Of a DNA stretch of 64,000 nt, positions 36,091-46,481 are shown one piece after another. Within the stretch, counting starts at the first letter, position 1. The number at the start of each line of letters is the position of its first letter. Location: assembly GCA_965229525.1 (NCBI GenBank), contig OZ245886.1, positions 3,286,001 through 3,350,000 of the forward strand, given 5' to 3'. This DNA comes from HXMU1420-13 sp965229525. Its GTDB lineage: Bacteria; Bacteroidota; Rhodothermia; Balneolales; Balneolaceae. The position numbers were made by a program, and so were the translations under genes. Under the pieces are notes generated by a model. The model was not told where the DNA came from. It was given only the letters and a program-made list of their open reading frames with translations, and did not search any database.

Positions 36091-36153
36091 TTTGTGATAG
36101 GTAAGAACCTGAAACGAGTACAGGGTGATCTAGCGGTGGACTTACCATATGCA

Positions 36154-36195
36154 GAAAGGAAATGATCTTCTTAATTGGTCATTTTCTTTTTTTAA
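36154..36195 (+). terminator. Intrinsic terminator of the RND efflux operon
   Basis: About 15 paired positions between GAAAGGAAATGATC and GGTCATTTTCTTTTTTT (some G-U pairs) with a 9-nt loop, followed by an uninterrupted T-run, downstream of the TolC gene and its repeat. Confidence 0.7.
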
Positions 36196-36288
36196 TAAAT
36201 GCTAACTCGATATAAGATTTACTTAAGAATTTTCTATAAAGCTCGATAAATTTGAAATAGATTAATATTGATCGATATTCCAAGAATA

Positions 36289-36531
36289 ATGAGAAGTGAT
36301 ATCATAAAAGAGCTGACGCATGAGGTTACTGAATTAACCGAACAGGCAGAATTGATTTCCTGTTTTACTAAATTTGCGGCTGATGACTTTATGAAAGAGG
36401 GAGTTAATTCAATTAACTTCATGATGAATAGAATAAATAAAAGTGGGTATACATCTAGTAGCGAAGAGTATATTCAACTCGGAAATGCGTTCGTAGAATT
36501 AGGCGAAATACTAGTTAAACGTACAAGATAG
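36289..36531 (+). CDS. Small helical protein of unknown function
   Basis: 80 residues from the ATG at 36289 (a TTG 21 bp upstream gives 87 residues). The sequence 'MRSDIIKELTHEVTELTEQA' is helical and amphipathic, with 'EGVNSINFMMNRINKSGY' in the middle; no family is recognised. It is convergent with the large sensor kinase (23 bp between stops), with its own start region downstream of a terminator. It may be a small partner of the neighbouring kinases, but nothing in its sequence shows this. Confidence 0.5.
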   Translation: MRSDIIKELTHEVTELTEQAELISCFTKFAADDFMKEGVNSINFMMNRINKSGYTSSSEEYIQLGNAFVELGEILVKRTR

Positions 36532-36553
36532 TTATCCTTATTTATCACATTTA

Positions 36554-39500
36554 TTACGTATGATTTCTGTTAAGCCAGAAATCAAGTCTTTGTAATAAAA
36601 TATTCCTTTGAACGGGTTTAGGTAGGTAATCCACGCAGCCTAATTGCAGCACTTTCTCTTCCTCATCATTCATGGTATATGCTGTTTGAGCAATGATTTT
36701 AGCTTCATAATTGATTTTTAAGATCGAATTAATTGCTTCTATACCATCCATGATAGGCATTCTCATATCCATTAGTACCAAATCAATATTTTCAGTGTTT
36801 TGATAGATTTGAACTGCTTCTTTACCATTTGTGGCAAGCAGAACCTCAACACCTTTTTTTGTTAATGCTGTTTCATAGTATTTTCGCACATGTGATTCAT
36901 CATCAGCAACCAGAATTCTTTTGCCTGAAATGTCAATCGCATCAATGTCGATGACACCGTTTTTCTTATCGGTATCACTTTCGGTTACTGTATTCGGAAG
37001 AGTGAAGGTGAATGTAGTTCCTTCACCAAATGTTGATTCTACTGTTATTTCGCCACCTAATAGCTCAACTAAACCCTTAGAAATTGAAAGGCCAAGTCCG
37101 GTTCCACCAAATTGCGCTGTATTTTTAGGATCATACACTTGTTTAAAACGTGTGAAAATTTCCTTCAGTTTTACTTCATTCATTCCAATTCCCTCGTCTG
37201 TAACGAAGAACTTTATTGTTTTTTTAGTGGCTTTATATCCAAATGAAATTGTTCCTTTTTCCGAAAACTTAATTGCATTTGAAAGAAGGTTCGATAAAAC
37301 CTGACGCAATCGAAGATTGTCGGTTGCTATTTCTTGAATTCTATTTTTTTCTGGAAATTTGCAAACCAGTTTAACTCGATTTTTTCCAGAACGCTCAACT
37401 ATTTGCTTGAAGTTTTTTTCAACGCTTTTTAACAGCTTTTCTAAATTTGTATTAGCAATGACCACTGTTAATTCATTGGCTTCGATTTTTGAAATATCCA
37501 GAATATCATCGATCAAGTTTAGCAGTTGTTCAGTGTTGTTTTCAATGATTTGTAAGTATTCATTTCTATCTATATCGCTCAAATCATCATCTTTTAGTAA
37601 ATCAGCGAACCCAATAATGCCATTTATGGGAGTCCGGATTTCATGACTCATATTGGATAGAAAACTATTTTTTTGAGTATTAGCAGATTCAGCTGCCTGC
37701 TTCGCAATTAATAATTCTGATTCAAGATTTTTTCTATCTGTAATATCCAGGAATACACCAATAAAACTAGTTACTTTGCCATCTTGATCTAATTCGAAAG
37801 GGGAGTCTACGGAATAGCACCAAATCCAATTCCCATTTTTATGTTTGAATCTATATTCAATTGGAACCTGGTAATTACCTGTAATTATTTCGTCCATGTG
37901 ATCGATAATTTTTTGTCGATCATCCGGGTGGAACAGCTCTATAAACTCATCTTGATTCATTGAATTTATTTCTTCAAGTGAATACCCTAATATTTTTTCA
38001 TATTGCGGATTCATATATACATTTGTGCCTTCAACAAGGCTATAAATGTATACTCCCATTGAAATTGAGTCTGTTACTCGTTCTGAAAATGTTTTTTCAT
38101 AGGTAATTTTTTCCAAAAGCTCTTTCTGCTCAGTAATGTCCTGCGCCACGCCTCTTAAACCGATAACATTCCCTTCATTATCTGATACGCGCTCACCAAT
38201 GGCTAAAACCCAGCCAATTGGCTCGCCATTCCGTGCCATTCTTAATTCTAAACGATAGGGTTCTCCTGTTTCAGCAGTATGTTGTACCGATTTCGTTAGA
38301 GTTTCCCACGAATCTGGTGTGAAAATTTTGTCTTGAACATCATAATCAGGAGGGGGTTGGTTTGAATCCATCTCATACATGCGATATAATTCTTCAGACC
38401 AGCTTACTTTATTCGTTGCGAGATCTAAATACCAACTACCAATCTTTGAAATAGTCTGTGCACGATTTAACTCGGAAGTTTTTTCATTTAACTCGTCTTC
38501 GGTATTTTTTGATCCGGTAATATCTACAAATGTTAGGATAACACCTTCAATTTGATTGTTTGAGGTTTCGAAGGGCATTATTTTACATAAGTACACTTCG
38601 CCGGTGTTGCTTATAATATCAAATTCATAAGAAGAAGAAGTATCAAGCGCACTTTTTGAATCCTCAAATAATTTATTGGTTTGTGTTTCCCCAAATGTAG
38701 AATTGAAACTAGTTATAACTCTGCCAATATCAGTGTCGACAAGATTAAATAGTCGGCTTAAACCAGGTGTAAACTTTCTTATTTTTAGATCATGATCTAA
38801 GTAGAGCGTACTAATATCCGATACCTCAAATAAATTGGTCATATCGTCATTAAGCTCTGTTAATTCCCTGTTTTTAAACTGGAACTCTTGATTAACAGTT
38901 AACAGTTCTTCGTTAACAGACTGCAGTTCTTCATTCGTGCTTTGTAACTCTTCGTTTGCAGTAGTAAGCTCTTCATTACTGGAATGTAATTCCTCGTTAC
39001 TTGTTTCTAATTCTTCAACCAGAGTTTCTAATCTTGCTTTCGTTTCTTTGAGCTCAAGTTCTAAATCTTTGATATGCTCGGATGCAAGAGTATCACTGTC
39101 TGATGTATTCAAAGAAATAATCGACTCATTGTCTAGTTCTTCATCGATGAACTCAATAATGATAAAAGGCTCATCAACTTCACTTAACTCGTATTTAGAA
39201 AAGGAAAGGTTGAGATTAATATTTTTTTCTCTCTCCTTGGTCTGAATATTTTTAACGATAACTTTGTCATTATCAGCCAGGAGTTTACGAACCGGAAGTT
39301 TGATAAAGCCAACCAATTCTTCAGGCAACATTTTCAGTAAATTTCTATCAAAAACACCTGATTGAAACTGTAATTTTTCACTAGCCGTCCCATTGATATA
39401 TAGTAGATTGTAATCGCGATCAATGAGCATACAATCTGGCGAAAATTTTTCGGCTAGAATTTTATGAAATAAATGCTCTGGTTTTGATTCAGCTTTTTCC

Positions 39501-41023
39501 TGTAATAGCCTATTTGATAGGGAACGTGAAGATGCGCCAAATGTCTCAATTGATTTTTTTCTATATGGGTTATACTCAAACTGAAGATGCGAATACTTTA
39601 CTTCAGAAGTATTTTGAAATAGCTTCCATTTAGAGTCAATGGTGGTAAAGTACTTACTAAATTTTGTTAGTGACTCACTTGGTCCAAGAAACAAATACCC
39701 AAGATGCTTAAGTGCGAAATGAATGCTACCAAGTGCAGTACTCTGAGCTTGAATATTCAGATATATCAAAAGATTTCGACAAACTACTAAGTCCATTCTC
39801 ATGAATGGTGGATCCTGTAATAAATTGTGCTTAGAAAAGACAATTTTAGATCTAATACTCGAAATTATATGATAATGATCAATATTTCTGGTGAAATAAC
39901 TAGCTATGAAATGTTCGGGAACAATTTCCGAAATATTTAGAGAGTATATACCCGCATTAGCCTTGTTAAGGGCTTCAGTATCAATATCGGTGGCAAATAT
40001 TTTATAATCTATCCCTAGTTTGTGTTCCTCTATATAATTCTGCAAAATCATAGCAATAGTATAAACTTCTTCACCTGAGGCACACCCGGGAATCCAAATT
40101 CTCAGTGTATTACTATGTTCCACCTGCTGAAACATACGAGGAATTACTACATGCTGTAATAAATCAAATGCTTCTTTATCCCTAAAAAAGTCAGTTACAT
40201 TAATCAAAAAATCATTCAACAGATTATATAGTTCTGTTTCATCTTTTTTGATTAACGCAGTATATTCTTGGAGATTTTTTTTCCCGCAAATGAGCATGCG
40301 GTTTGCAAGTCGCCTTCTTAGTGTGCCTCTCTTATAATTCAGAAAGTTTATCCCAAAAAATCGATTTAATTCCTCGAGAATAGTAACAATCTCACTTTCT
40401 GTAATACTATCATCAGCATTTTTCGTGTCCAATTGAAGATTCTCTGATGCTTCGGGATAATTGGATATATGTTTTGCGAGGGCAGTAGGTGTCATTATCC
40501 CATCGGCAAGATTTGTGTTGATCACAGAATTTGGCATTCCATCAAATTCAGCACTTTCTGGATCCTGAACAAATACAAGTCCACCTTCTTGCTTTATGGT
40601 TTTAATTCCTCTTGTACCGTCTGTGCCAGTACCTGATAAAACGATGCCTACACTATTTTCTTTAAATTCTGCACCAAGCGTGTGGAAAAATATATCGAAT
40701 GGGTAGGTTAGGCTTCTTTTTGGACCACGTTCTAACAAAAATATCTGATTATCTTTTATATGCAGATCTTCTTCAAAATTGTTCAGATATATGGTATTGG
40801 GTTCAATTACTGAATTATCTTCAGCTACCTTAACCTGGAGTTGTGTTTTTGGTTGAAGTAATTCTGGCATTAAACTCCGATAGTCAGGAGACAAATGCTG
40901 AACAACAATAAACGCCATGTTTGTATCAGGCGGGATGTTTGAAAAAAACTTTATAATAGGATCTAAACCACCTGCCGATGCCCCAATCCCTACAACAATT
41001 AACTCTTCTCTATTTAATGCCAT
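36554..41023 (-). CDS. CheB-CheR-PAS hybrid sensor histidine kinase with C-terminal receiver domain
   Basis: 1,489 residues. Domains in order: CheB methylesterase ('VGIGASAGGLDP' serine loop, 'VVQHLSPDY', 'GTDGTRGI'; about 8-190); CheR methyltransferase ('GTLRRRLANRM', 'IWIPGCASGEEVYTIAM', 'VVCRNLLIYL'; about 205-480); a low-complexity coiled coil of repeated 'ELxSxNEEL' units (about 655-735); three PAS segments (about 740-1110); HisKA with the phospho-accepting His in 'NMSHEIRTPINGI' (about 1126); HATPase ('GTGLGLSISKGLVELLGG'); and a receiver domain with acceptor Asp in 'LVLMDMRMP'. No cognate chemoreceptor or CheA is in the window, so this belongs to the stand-alone CheB/CheR hybrid kinase type. 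Located upstream of (transcribed after) the HisKA_2 kinase. Confidence 0.93.
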   Translation of the reverse strand: MALNREELIVVGIGASAGGLDPIIKFFSNIPPDTNMAFIVVQHLSPDYRSLMPELLQPKTQLQVKVAEDNSVIEPNTIYLNNFEEDLHIKDNQIFLLERGPKRSLTYPFDIFFHTLGAEFKENSVGIVLSGTGTDGTRGIKTIKQEGGLVFVQDPESAEFDGMPNSVINTNLADGIMTPTALAKHISNYPEASENLQLDTKNADDSITESEIVTILEELNRFFGINFLNYKRGTLRRRLANRMLICGKKNLQEYTALIKKDETELYNLLNDFLINVTDFFRDKEAFDLLQHVVIPRMFQQVEHSNTLRIWIPGCASGEEVYTIAMILQNYIEEHKLGIDYKIFATDIDTEALNKANAGIYSLNISEIVPEHFIASYFTRNIDHYHIISSIRSKIVFSKHNLLQDPPFMRMDLVVCRNLLIYLNIQAQSTALGSIHFALKHLGYLFLGPSESLTKFSKYFTTIDSKWKLFQNTSEVKYSHLQFEYNPYRKKSIETFGASSRSLSNRLLQEKAESKPEHLFHKILAEKFSPDCMLIDRDYNLLYINGTASEKLQFQSGVFDRNLLKMLPEELVGFIKLPVRKLLADNDKVIVKNIQTKEREKNINLNLSFSKYELSEVDEPFIIIEFIDEELDNESIISLNTSDSDTLASEHIKDLELELKETKARLETLVEELETSNEELHSSNEELTTANEELQSTNEELQSVNEELLTVNQEFQFKNRELTELNDDMTNLFEVSDISTLYLDHDLKIRKFTPGLSRLFNLVDTDIGRVITSFNSTFGETQTNKLFEDSKSALDTSSSYEFDIISNTGEVYLCKIMPFETSNNQIEGVILTFVDITGSKNTEDELNEKTSELNRAQTISKIGSWYLDLATNKVSWSEELYRMYEMDSNQPPPDYDVQDKIFTPDSWETLTKSVQHTAETGEPYRLELRMARNGEPIGWVLAIGERVSDNEGNVIGLRGVAQDITEQKELLEKITYEKTFSERVTDSISMGVYIYSLVEGTNVYMNPQYEKILGYSLEEINSMNQDEFIELFHPDDRQKIIDHMDEIITGNYQVPIEYRFKHKNGNWIWCYSVDSPFELDQDGKVTSFIGVFLDITDRKNLESELLIAKQAAESANTQKNSFLSNMSHEIRTPINGIIGFADLLKDDDLSDIDRNEYLQIIENNTEQLLNLIDDILDISKIEANELTVVIANTNLEKLLKSVEKNFKQIVERSGKNRVKLVCKFPEKNRIQEIATDNLRLRQVLSNLLSNAIKFSEKGTISFGYKATKKTIKFFVTDEGIGMNEVKLKEIFTRFKQVYDPKNTAQFGGTGLGLSISKGLVELLGGEITVESTFGEGTTFTFTLPNTVTESDTDKKNGVIDIDAIDISGKRILVADDESHVRKYYETALTKKGVEVLLATNGKEAVQIYQNTENIDLVLMDMRMPIMDGIEAINSILKINYEAKIIAQTAYTMNDEEEKVLQLGCVDYLPKPVQRNILLQRLDFWLNRNHT

Positions 41024-41115
41024 CTATTAATAATAAAGTTAAAACCAACTACTAGTAACGAATTAATTAGATGAAAAATCAAGAACTTAATTATTTAGTT
41101 TAAATCTATAGATAT

Positions 41116-42207
41116 TTATCTAAGAGATTGCAGAATTGAGTTTCTGTGTATGCTATTACTTGAGCCTTTTTTCTCAGAAAGTTCAAAATCTATTTTAAAG
41201 ACCGTACCAGAATCTTTATTACTTTCAACTGTTAATTCTGCGTTTAATTGATATAAAAGTTGCTGTATTATGGTCATCCCGAATGTAGTTTGATTATTTA
41301 AATTGAAATCAGGTGGTAAGCCTATTCCATCATCTTTAATAATTAGATGACCTGTTTTATTAATTACTGAGAATTCTAAATAAATAGTGCCTCTTGAACG
41401 TGCATAGAATGCATGTTTTAAGGCATTTGTTACTAATTCAGTAACAATAAGGCCAAGTGGTATAGCCTGATTAATATTTAAAATTGCATCATAAAGTGAT
41501 TTTCTTACTTCAATTTCCATACTTGGTAAAAAATGGTACTTCTGTACCTGTGTAAGAATTTCGTTTAATAAGTACGAAGAATTCACATGAGTCATATTTT
41601 TTTCTCTAAATAGAATCTCATGCACTATCGCAATAGTTTTTATTCGAAGAATATTATCATCATAATTTTTACGTTCCTGGTCGCCAACGTTTTTTTGGTA
41701 TTTAGATAGTTCTAAAAGACCAGATACTACTGCTAAATTATTTTTTACTCTATGGTGTATTTCTGAGACTAATATTTCCTTTTCTTGAATCGAATGCTGG
41801 AGATGATCTAACGCTTTAGTTAACTGTTTACGATCTTCGTACTGTGAGCGAGATCTTTTTATAGAGTATTGGATGGTAGATAATTGTGATTTCAGTACAA
41901 CATCACTTGCATTTGAATCCAGAAACTCTGAGTACTCTTCATCACTTACCTCATTAGATACAATAATTGTAGGTATGATTATACTATTGGTAGGATGTAA
42001 TGCAAGTAGGGAGTTTACATCATACTTGCTGGAATCATTGTCAAGTATTACTAAATCATAATCGGATTCAGTTACGCACTGTTCATAGTTTGTTGTATCG
42101 ATACATCGTTTTATAGAAACGCGAAATGATCTTTCTAATATTCTTTGGAGCAAGTACGCATCTGTATCTGATTCTTGGACCAACAAAACTTTTAATTCAC
42201 TAACCAA
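41116..42207 (-). CDS. Receiver domain-HisKA_2/HWE-type histidine kinase
   Basis: 363 residues. The first about 120 residues form a receiver-like domain ('LKVLLVQESDTDAYLLQRIL', acceptor Asp in 'LVILDNDSS'). The kinase core has the HisKA_2 motif 'SEIHHRVKNNLAVVSGLLEL' (His about 154), 'GLIVTELVTNALKHAF' (N-box) and 'IKDDGIGLPPDF' (G-box). This arrangement, receiver at the N-terminus of a kinase, suggests the protein receives a phosphoryl group before acting. TTG at 42207 is used; no ATG precedes it in frame. The gene lies 92 bp upstream of the CheB-CheR hybrid kinase. Confidence 0.88.
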   Translation of the reverse strand: MVSELKVLLVQESDTDAYLLQRILERSFRVSIKRCIDTTNYEQCVTESDYDLVILDNDSSKYDVNSLLALHPTNSIIIPTIIVSNEVSDEEYSEFLDSNASDVVLKSQLSTIQYSIKRSRSQYEDRKQLTKALDHLQHSIQEKEILVSEIHHRVKNNLAVVSGLLELSKYQKNVGDQERKNYDDNILRIKTIAIVHEILFREKNMTHVNSSYLLNEILTQVQKYHFLPSMEIEVRKSLYDAILNINQAIPLGLIVTELVTNALKHAFYARSRGTIYLEFSVINKTGHLIIKDDGIGLPPDFNLNNQTTFGMTIIQQLLYQLNAELTVESNKDSGTVFKIDFELSEKKGSSNSIHRNSILQSLR

Positions 42208-42397
42208 AATACTACTACTCTTGATTACTATAGTTTAAAAGGAGTTTAGAATAACTAAAAATGCACCCTAAACTCAATTAAATTCAGGTAATTGAGAATT
42301 TTTTTCTAGCTGAAATTATATTTCTGAATCCATCAAAAATTTCTCTCTGAGCTAAAAAATTCCCTAAAGTTATGGAGGGCAGTTAGTTGCTGTAAAT

Positions 42398-42838
42398 TTA
42401 ACTGTAGTATACGTTCAAAAAGAAATCTTCTAATCGGGTCATTTCTTCTTTTTCTTCATGCGTGTGATCATTGTAACCTAATAAATGGATTAAACCATGA
42501 ATCATTACTCGTAAGAATTCATCTTTCACAGTCTCATCGAATTCTGAAGCCTGCTCTTTGATCCGCTGAGCACAACAATAGATGGTTCCTTCTATAGCTG
42601 AAAGATTTACACCATCATCCAATCGAAAAGTGATGATGTCGGTCACATAATCGTGTTCCAGGTATTCTTTGTTGATTCGTGTGATTTCAACTTCGTCAAC
42701 ATACACCAACTCTACCGATTCATAGGTACAATTTTGATAAGCTTGAATCTGTTCTAAAATAAGAATGGCATCAGATTCACTTATTGGAATCTCGATGCCA
42801 CTGGTATTAAAAATCTGAATGGGAGGGACGCTTTCCAT
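42398..42838 (-). CDS. ybeY: YbeY endoribonuclease/rRNA maturation factor
   Basis: 146 residues. The zinc site HxxxHxxxxxH is plain as 'HGLIHLLGYNDH' (about 113-124). 'NKEYLEHDYVTDIITF' is the upstream family signature. YbeY is a metal-dependent enzyme needed for 16S rRNA 3'-end processing and 70S quality control. It lies 5 bp downstream of the orphan 148-residue gene and is probably co-transcribed with it. Confidence 0.93.
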   Translation of the reverse strand: MESVPPIQIFNTSGIEIPISESDAILILEQIQAYQNCTYESVELVYVDEVEITRINKEYLEHDYVTDIITFRLDDGVNLSAIEGTIYCCAQRIKEQASEFDETVKDEFLRVMIHGLIHLLGYNDHTHEEKEEMTRLEDFFLNVYYS

Positions 42839-42843
42839 GCTTC

Positions 42844-43290
42844 TTAGAAGCCGAGATCGTCATCCATCGATTCGGTCAAAGAAAGAGCGATGCCGCACAT
42901 CATCAAATCTTCAGGAAGAGCGGTAAAATCGCCTGTAATAATTGATTCATCAACATTTGCATAGATACTGCAACCAGCCGCTTTATCAATTATAAGTCCT
43001 GAAGTTCGATCTCCAAACTTACCAAAGAAAGTAACCTGCTCTAAAATTTCACTGGCAATAAAAGCGGTACAGTTTTGAAGCTGAATGAATGTGTTGTGTG
43101 AGTATACCGACACTAAATTCATTTGCTTGCTATTTGCTTCTAGCCCCAAATGTATTTCTAACGCTAACTTCGCGTTTTCTTCTTCATTAACAACTTCGAT
43201 TCTAAAAACATCATCGCCTAATGGCTTTGGAGTAGCTCCTAGTACCTTTCCAATGTTTTCGATGTTTTCTGTGGTAAACTGATGTATCAT
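42844..43290 (-). CDS. Cytosolic protein of unknown function
   Basis: 148 residues, no signal peptide or transmembrane segment, acidic, with mixed alpha/beta character. 'AFIASEILEQVTFFGKFGDRTSGLIIDK' and 'LPEDLMMCGIALSLTESMDD' are distinctive but I recognise no family. It lies between the GT117-type membrane protein and ybeY, 5 bp upstream of the latter, and may be co-transcribed. Confidence 0.6.
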   Translation of the reverse strand: MIHQFTTENIENIGKVLGATPKPLGDDVFRIEVVNEEENAKLALEIHLGLEANSKQMNLVSVYSHNTFIQLQNCTAFIASEILEQVTFFGKFGDRTSGLIIDKAAGCSIYANVDESIITGDFTALPEDLMMCGIALSLTESMDDDLGF

Positions 43291-43323
43291 AATTCAAAAA
43301 TGTGGCGAAATATATAAAAATGC

Positions 43324-46308
43324 TTAGTTAGTTAAACCGTATCTACGCATTTCAATTGCACTTTCTTCGACAGTAGTTGGCAAAGTTGGAAATGGGGTTC
43401 CCTCAAAAGAAACATTCACAAGGTCTATAATTTCATTCGCACCCTCAATATTACCTGATTTAAATAGGGTATAACTCGCAATGGATAGATATTGACGAAC
43501 CTGCATCAATTGATCTCCATAACCCTGGCGACGGTCAAACGTTGAATTAATTCGACCTCTAAGATCTCGTTGAGTGTTGATATCTCCCTGGCGACGAGCG
43601 TCTTCGAAGTCGCTATTTAATTGTTGAAATTCTTCCTCGGCTCGTACAAAAGCAGTATAAGTTCGTTCGAAGTCCGAAATCATAACGGGTTTAATACCTT
43701 CGATTACTCGTTCAGCATCTTCAATGCGATCAAGTTCGATATAACTAACTGCGAATAAAGCTTGCAAATTGTACCCTTCTTCGTCTTCACGGAATGGGAT
43801 TAATTCTTCTGCCCGATTTAACCAATAGGCTGCACTATCAGGTTGACTACGATCTATATAGGTTTCTGCAAGCTGAAGGAAGCTGAACCGGTAGTTGCCT
43901 AGCATTCTTCGAATGTTTTCATCCAAATATACATCCGGATTATTCCATTCTCTGAAACTCATTTTATTGAGTCTGCGAGTGTGAATTTTGGTATCAATAT
44001 AGCCGGTATATTCAGAATCCATTTTCTTTGGAATAACACGATATGCTTTACCTTCCGTTCTGAAATAATCCTGCATACCGAGCATACTTTGGGTAGAAAC
44101 TGTATTCGCAAAATAAACTGGCCGTAACCAATCGTTGGTTTCAAGAATATCAAGTATAACCAAATCCTGAACTTGCATATAGTATACGCCATTACCTTGT
44201 GCATCATTTCCAAAGAAGCGACCAGTAACTCTCCATTTCATCTCATCATCCAGAGTATCAACCGGGATTTCGAAGTCTGTTCCGGTTTTCAATATTGGGA
44301 GGGAAGTATCTGGTCGAACACCAATGGCTTCTTTGTATTGATAATCCTCAGAGAAAGCTTGCTTAAGCATTTCCTTATCAACCGGAATAGTGATAACTCT
44401 TGGTTCCCAACGATCTATTCTAGATGTGATATAATCTATCTCTTCATCAGTGTAACTTATTGGGAGAGGGGCAGATTCATGAGACCATTGATCTTTCATT
44501 TGGCGAATATACCAATCAGTATTTAGTAGACTTAAACAGACAATTCTAACATCTGTTCTTACTCCTTCAACTTCCTGGGCATACCATAGTGGAAAAGTAT
44601 CATTATCACCATTGGTAAATACGATTGCATTTGGAGCTAGTGATTCAAGTAGGTTTTTGGCATAATCAGGTGCCACATATCTATTTGATCGATCGTGATC
44701 GTCCCAATTTTCTGATGCCATCCAAACCGGAGAGGCAATAAAACAAAGGGCAATCAAACCGTAACCTATCGCGGTATTACTCTTTGCATAGGTTTTGATA
44801 AGTTCAATCAAGCCGGTTACACCAAGTCCAATCCAGATTGCATAAGCGAAGAAAGATCCCACATAGGCATAGTCTCGCTCCCTGGGTTGATATGGAGATT
44901 GATTGAGGAAAACGATAATCGCAACCCCCGTAACAATAAAGAGGGTAAATACTGCAAATGCCCGCCTCCAATCGGAACTAAAATGATAAACGAGGCCAAA
45001 TAAACCCAACAAAAAGGGGATAAAGAAATATGCATTACTGGCTTTGTTCTCCGGATAACGTTCTTCTTCAAATCCGGAACGCCAACCCGTGTCTTGAATA
45101 TCTGCTTCCCGGCCAATGAAATTCCAGTTGAAGTACCTCACATACATATGATTAATCTGATGAGAAATAAAGTATTCTAAATCACTGTTGTAGCGAGAAT
45201 AGAATTGTAAGTGTCGTGGATCACTTGAATGTCGCCTTGGGAAGAGTTTTTCATCCTGCGAAATTTGACCAGTTGCATTTTCATAGTATCGACCCTGCAA
45301 AATCGGTGTATCTCCATATTGCTCACGCTTCAAATAGCTAACAAAATCCTCGAAAGTTTCAGGATCATTTTCATCGATAGGTGGATCGGCAATGGAGCGG
45401 ATCATAATAACCGCATAACTTGAATACCCTATCAATATCATCGCATAACTGATTAATGCAATATTTGCGATTCGATATTTCTTTTTGTGCGTGTGATAAA
45501 TAGCGTAGCTCAATGATCCAACAATGATCAATAAATACGTCATCGGACCAATCAAACCATATGTTGCATCGCCAATTCGGTCGGCCCAATCCGGTAGTTT
45601 TTGAATTGTGATAGGATAAACAAGGAAGAATGAAAATACCGCTATAACACCCATCACACTAAATGATATGAGTGTGAAATCACGTTTTTTGAAATAAACG
45701 ATGATTGCTACAAAGAAGATCGCAAGCAGATTTAATAAGTGAACGCCAATGGCTAGTCCGAACATGTATGCAATTAATACTAACCAACGTTCGCTATAAT
45801 CTTCTTCATGAAATTCCGACCATTTCAGTGCAAGCCAAACTACAATTGCGGTGAAAAACATCGACATGGCGTACACTTCTGCTTCTACGGCATTAAACCA
45901 GAATGTATCGGTTACCGCAAACGTAAGTGCACCTATTAATCCACCCCCATACATGCCAATTTTATCTATCAACGCCATTTCATCTGGGTGCCCTTTAAAT
46001 TCTCGTACCAATCGAACTATAATTAGATACAATAACATCACGGTTAATGCAGAGGATAGTGCGCTCAAGAAATTGATACTAACTGCAATGTATTCAGTAG
46101 GCATGAACATGGATGCCAATCGTCCCAACAATGAATAAAGAGGAGCTCCCGGAGGATGATTTACCTGTAGTCCATGAGCAACGGCTATAAACTCACCGGC
46201 ATCCCAAAAACTTGCAGTAGGGGCCATTGTGAGCGTGTAGATGATGAGCGACGTTAGGAATGCAAAAAGTGCGAGATATTTGTTCGTCGTTTTATGATTT
46301 AAAAACAT
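43324..46308 (-). CDS. DUF2723/GT117-type polytopic membrane glycosyltransferase
   Basis: 994 residues. The N-terminal membrane part starts 'FWDAGEFIAVAHGLQVNHPPG' (about 36-56), the DUF2723 signature with the acidic DE/DAGEF pair of GT-C enzymes, and has about 14 helices up to residue 540. The C-terminal half is soluble, with 'TNGDNDTFPLWYAQEV' and TPR-like helices near 850-970. GT117 members in Bacteroidetes are linked to protein O-glycosylation. Transcribed upstream of the orphan and ybeY genes; start chosen at the first ATG. Confidence 0.88.
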   Translation of the reverse strand: MFLNHKTTNKYLALFAFLTSLIIYTLTMAPTASFWDAGEFIAVAHGLQVNHPPGAPLYSLLGRLASMFMPTEYIAVSINFLSALSSALTVMLLYLIIVRLVREFKGHPDEMALIDKIGMYGGGLIGALTFAVTDTFWFNAVEAEVYAMSMFFTAIVVWLALKWSEFHEEDYSERWLVLIAYMFGLAIGVHLLNLLAIFFVAIIVYFKKRDFTLISFSVMGVIAVFSFFLVYPITIQKLPDWADRIGDATYGLIGPMTYLLIIVGSLSYAIYHTHKKKYRIANIALISYAMILIGYSSYAVIMIRSIADPPIDENDPETFEDFVSYLKREQYGDTPILQGRYYENATGQISQDEKLFPRRHSSDPRHLQFYSRYNSDLEYFISHQINHMYVRYFNWNFIGREADIQDTGWRSGFEEERYPENKASNAYFFIPFLLGLFGLVYHFSSDWRRAFAVFTLFIVTGVAIIVFLNQSPYQPRERDYAYVGSFFAYAIWIGLGVTGLIELIKTYAKSNTAIGYGLIALCFIASPVWMASENWDDHDRSNRYVAPDYAKNLLESLAPNAIVFTNGDNDTFPLWYAQEVEGVRTDVRIVCLSLLNTDWYIRQMKDQWSHESAPLPISYTDEEIDYITSRIDRWEPRVITIPVDKEMLKQAFSEDYQYKEAIGVRPDTSLPILKTGTDFEIPVDTLDDEMKWRVTGRFFGNDAQGNGVYYMQVQDLVILDILETNDWLRPVYFANTVSTQSMLGMQDYFRTEGKAYRVIPKKMDSEYTGYIDTKIHTRRLNKMSFREWNNPDVYLDENIRRMLGNYRFSFLQLAETYIDRSQPDSAAYWLNRAEELIPFREDEEGYNLQALFAVSYIELDRIEDAERVIEGIKPVMISDFERTYTAFVRAEEEFQQLNSDFEDARRQGDINTQRDLRGRINSTFDRRQGYGDQLMQVRQYLSIASYTLFKSGNIEGANEIIDLVNVSFEGTPFPTLPTTVEESAIEMRRYGLTN

Positions 46309-46481
46309 GTATATAGTGTTCGGCTATGAAAAAGTTTTGGATAGTCGATTTTTAACCAGTATGATTGGCCTGCAATGATATGCATAGCCTTACTCACATC
46401 AAAGTGATGCTTAATATACTGAGCATTTGGCAATCGAAACGAGCATAAATTCACCCTATTATTTAATTAACAATTATTTGC

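Noticed and set aside
36921..37304. Open frame of 127 codons on the plus strand
   Set aside because: Antisense to the ATPase domain of the large hybrid kinase; serine/proline-rich shadow composition.
38850..39060. Long repetitive Glu/Asn/Leu-coding stretch as a DNA repeat
   Set aside because: It encodes the coiled coil of the hybrid kinase ('NEELxSxNEEL' units), so the repetition is protein-level.
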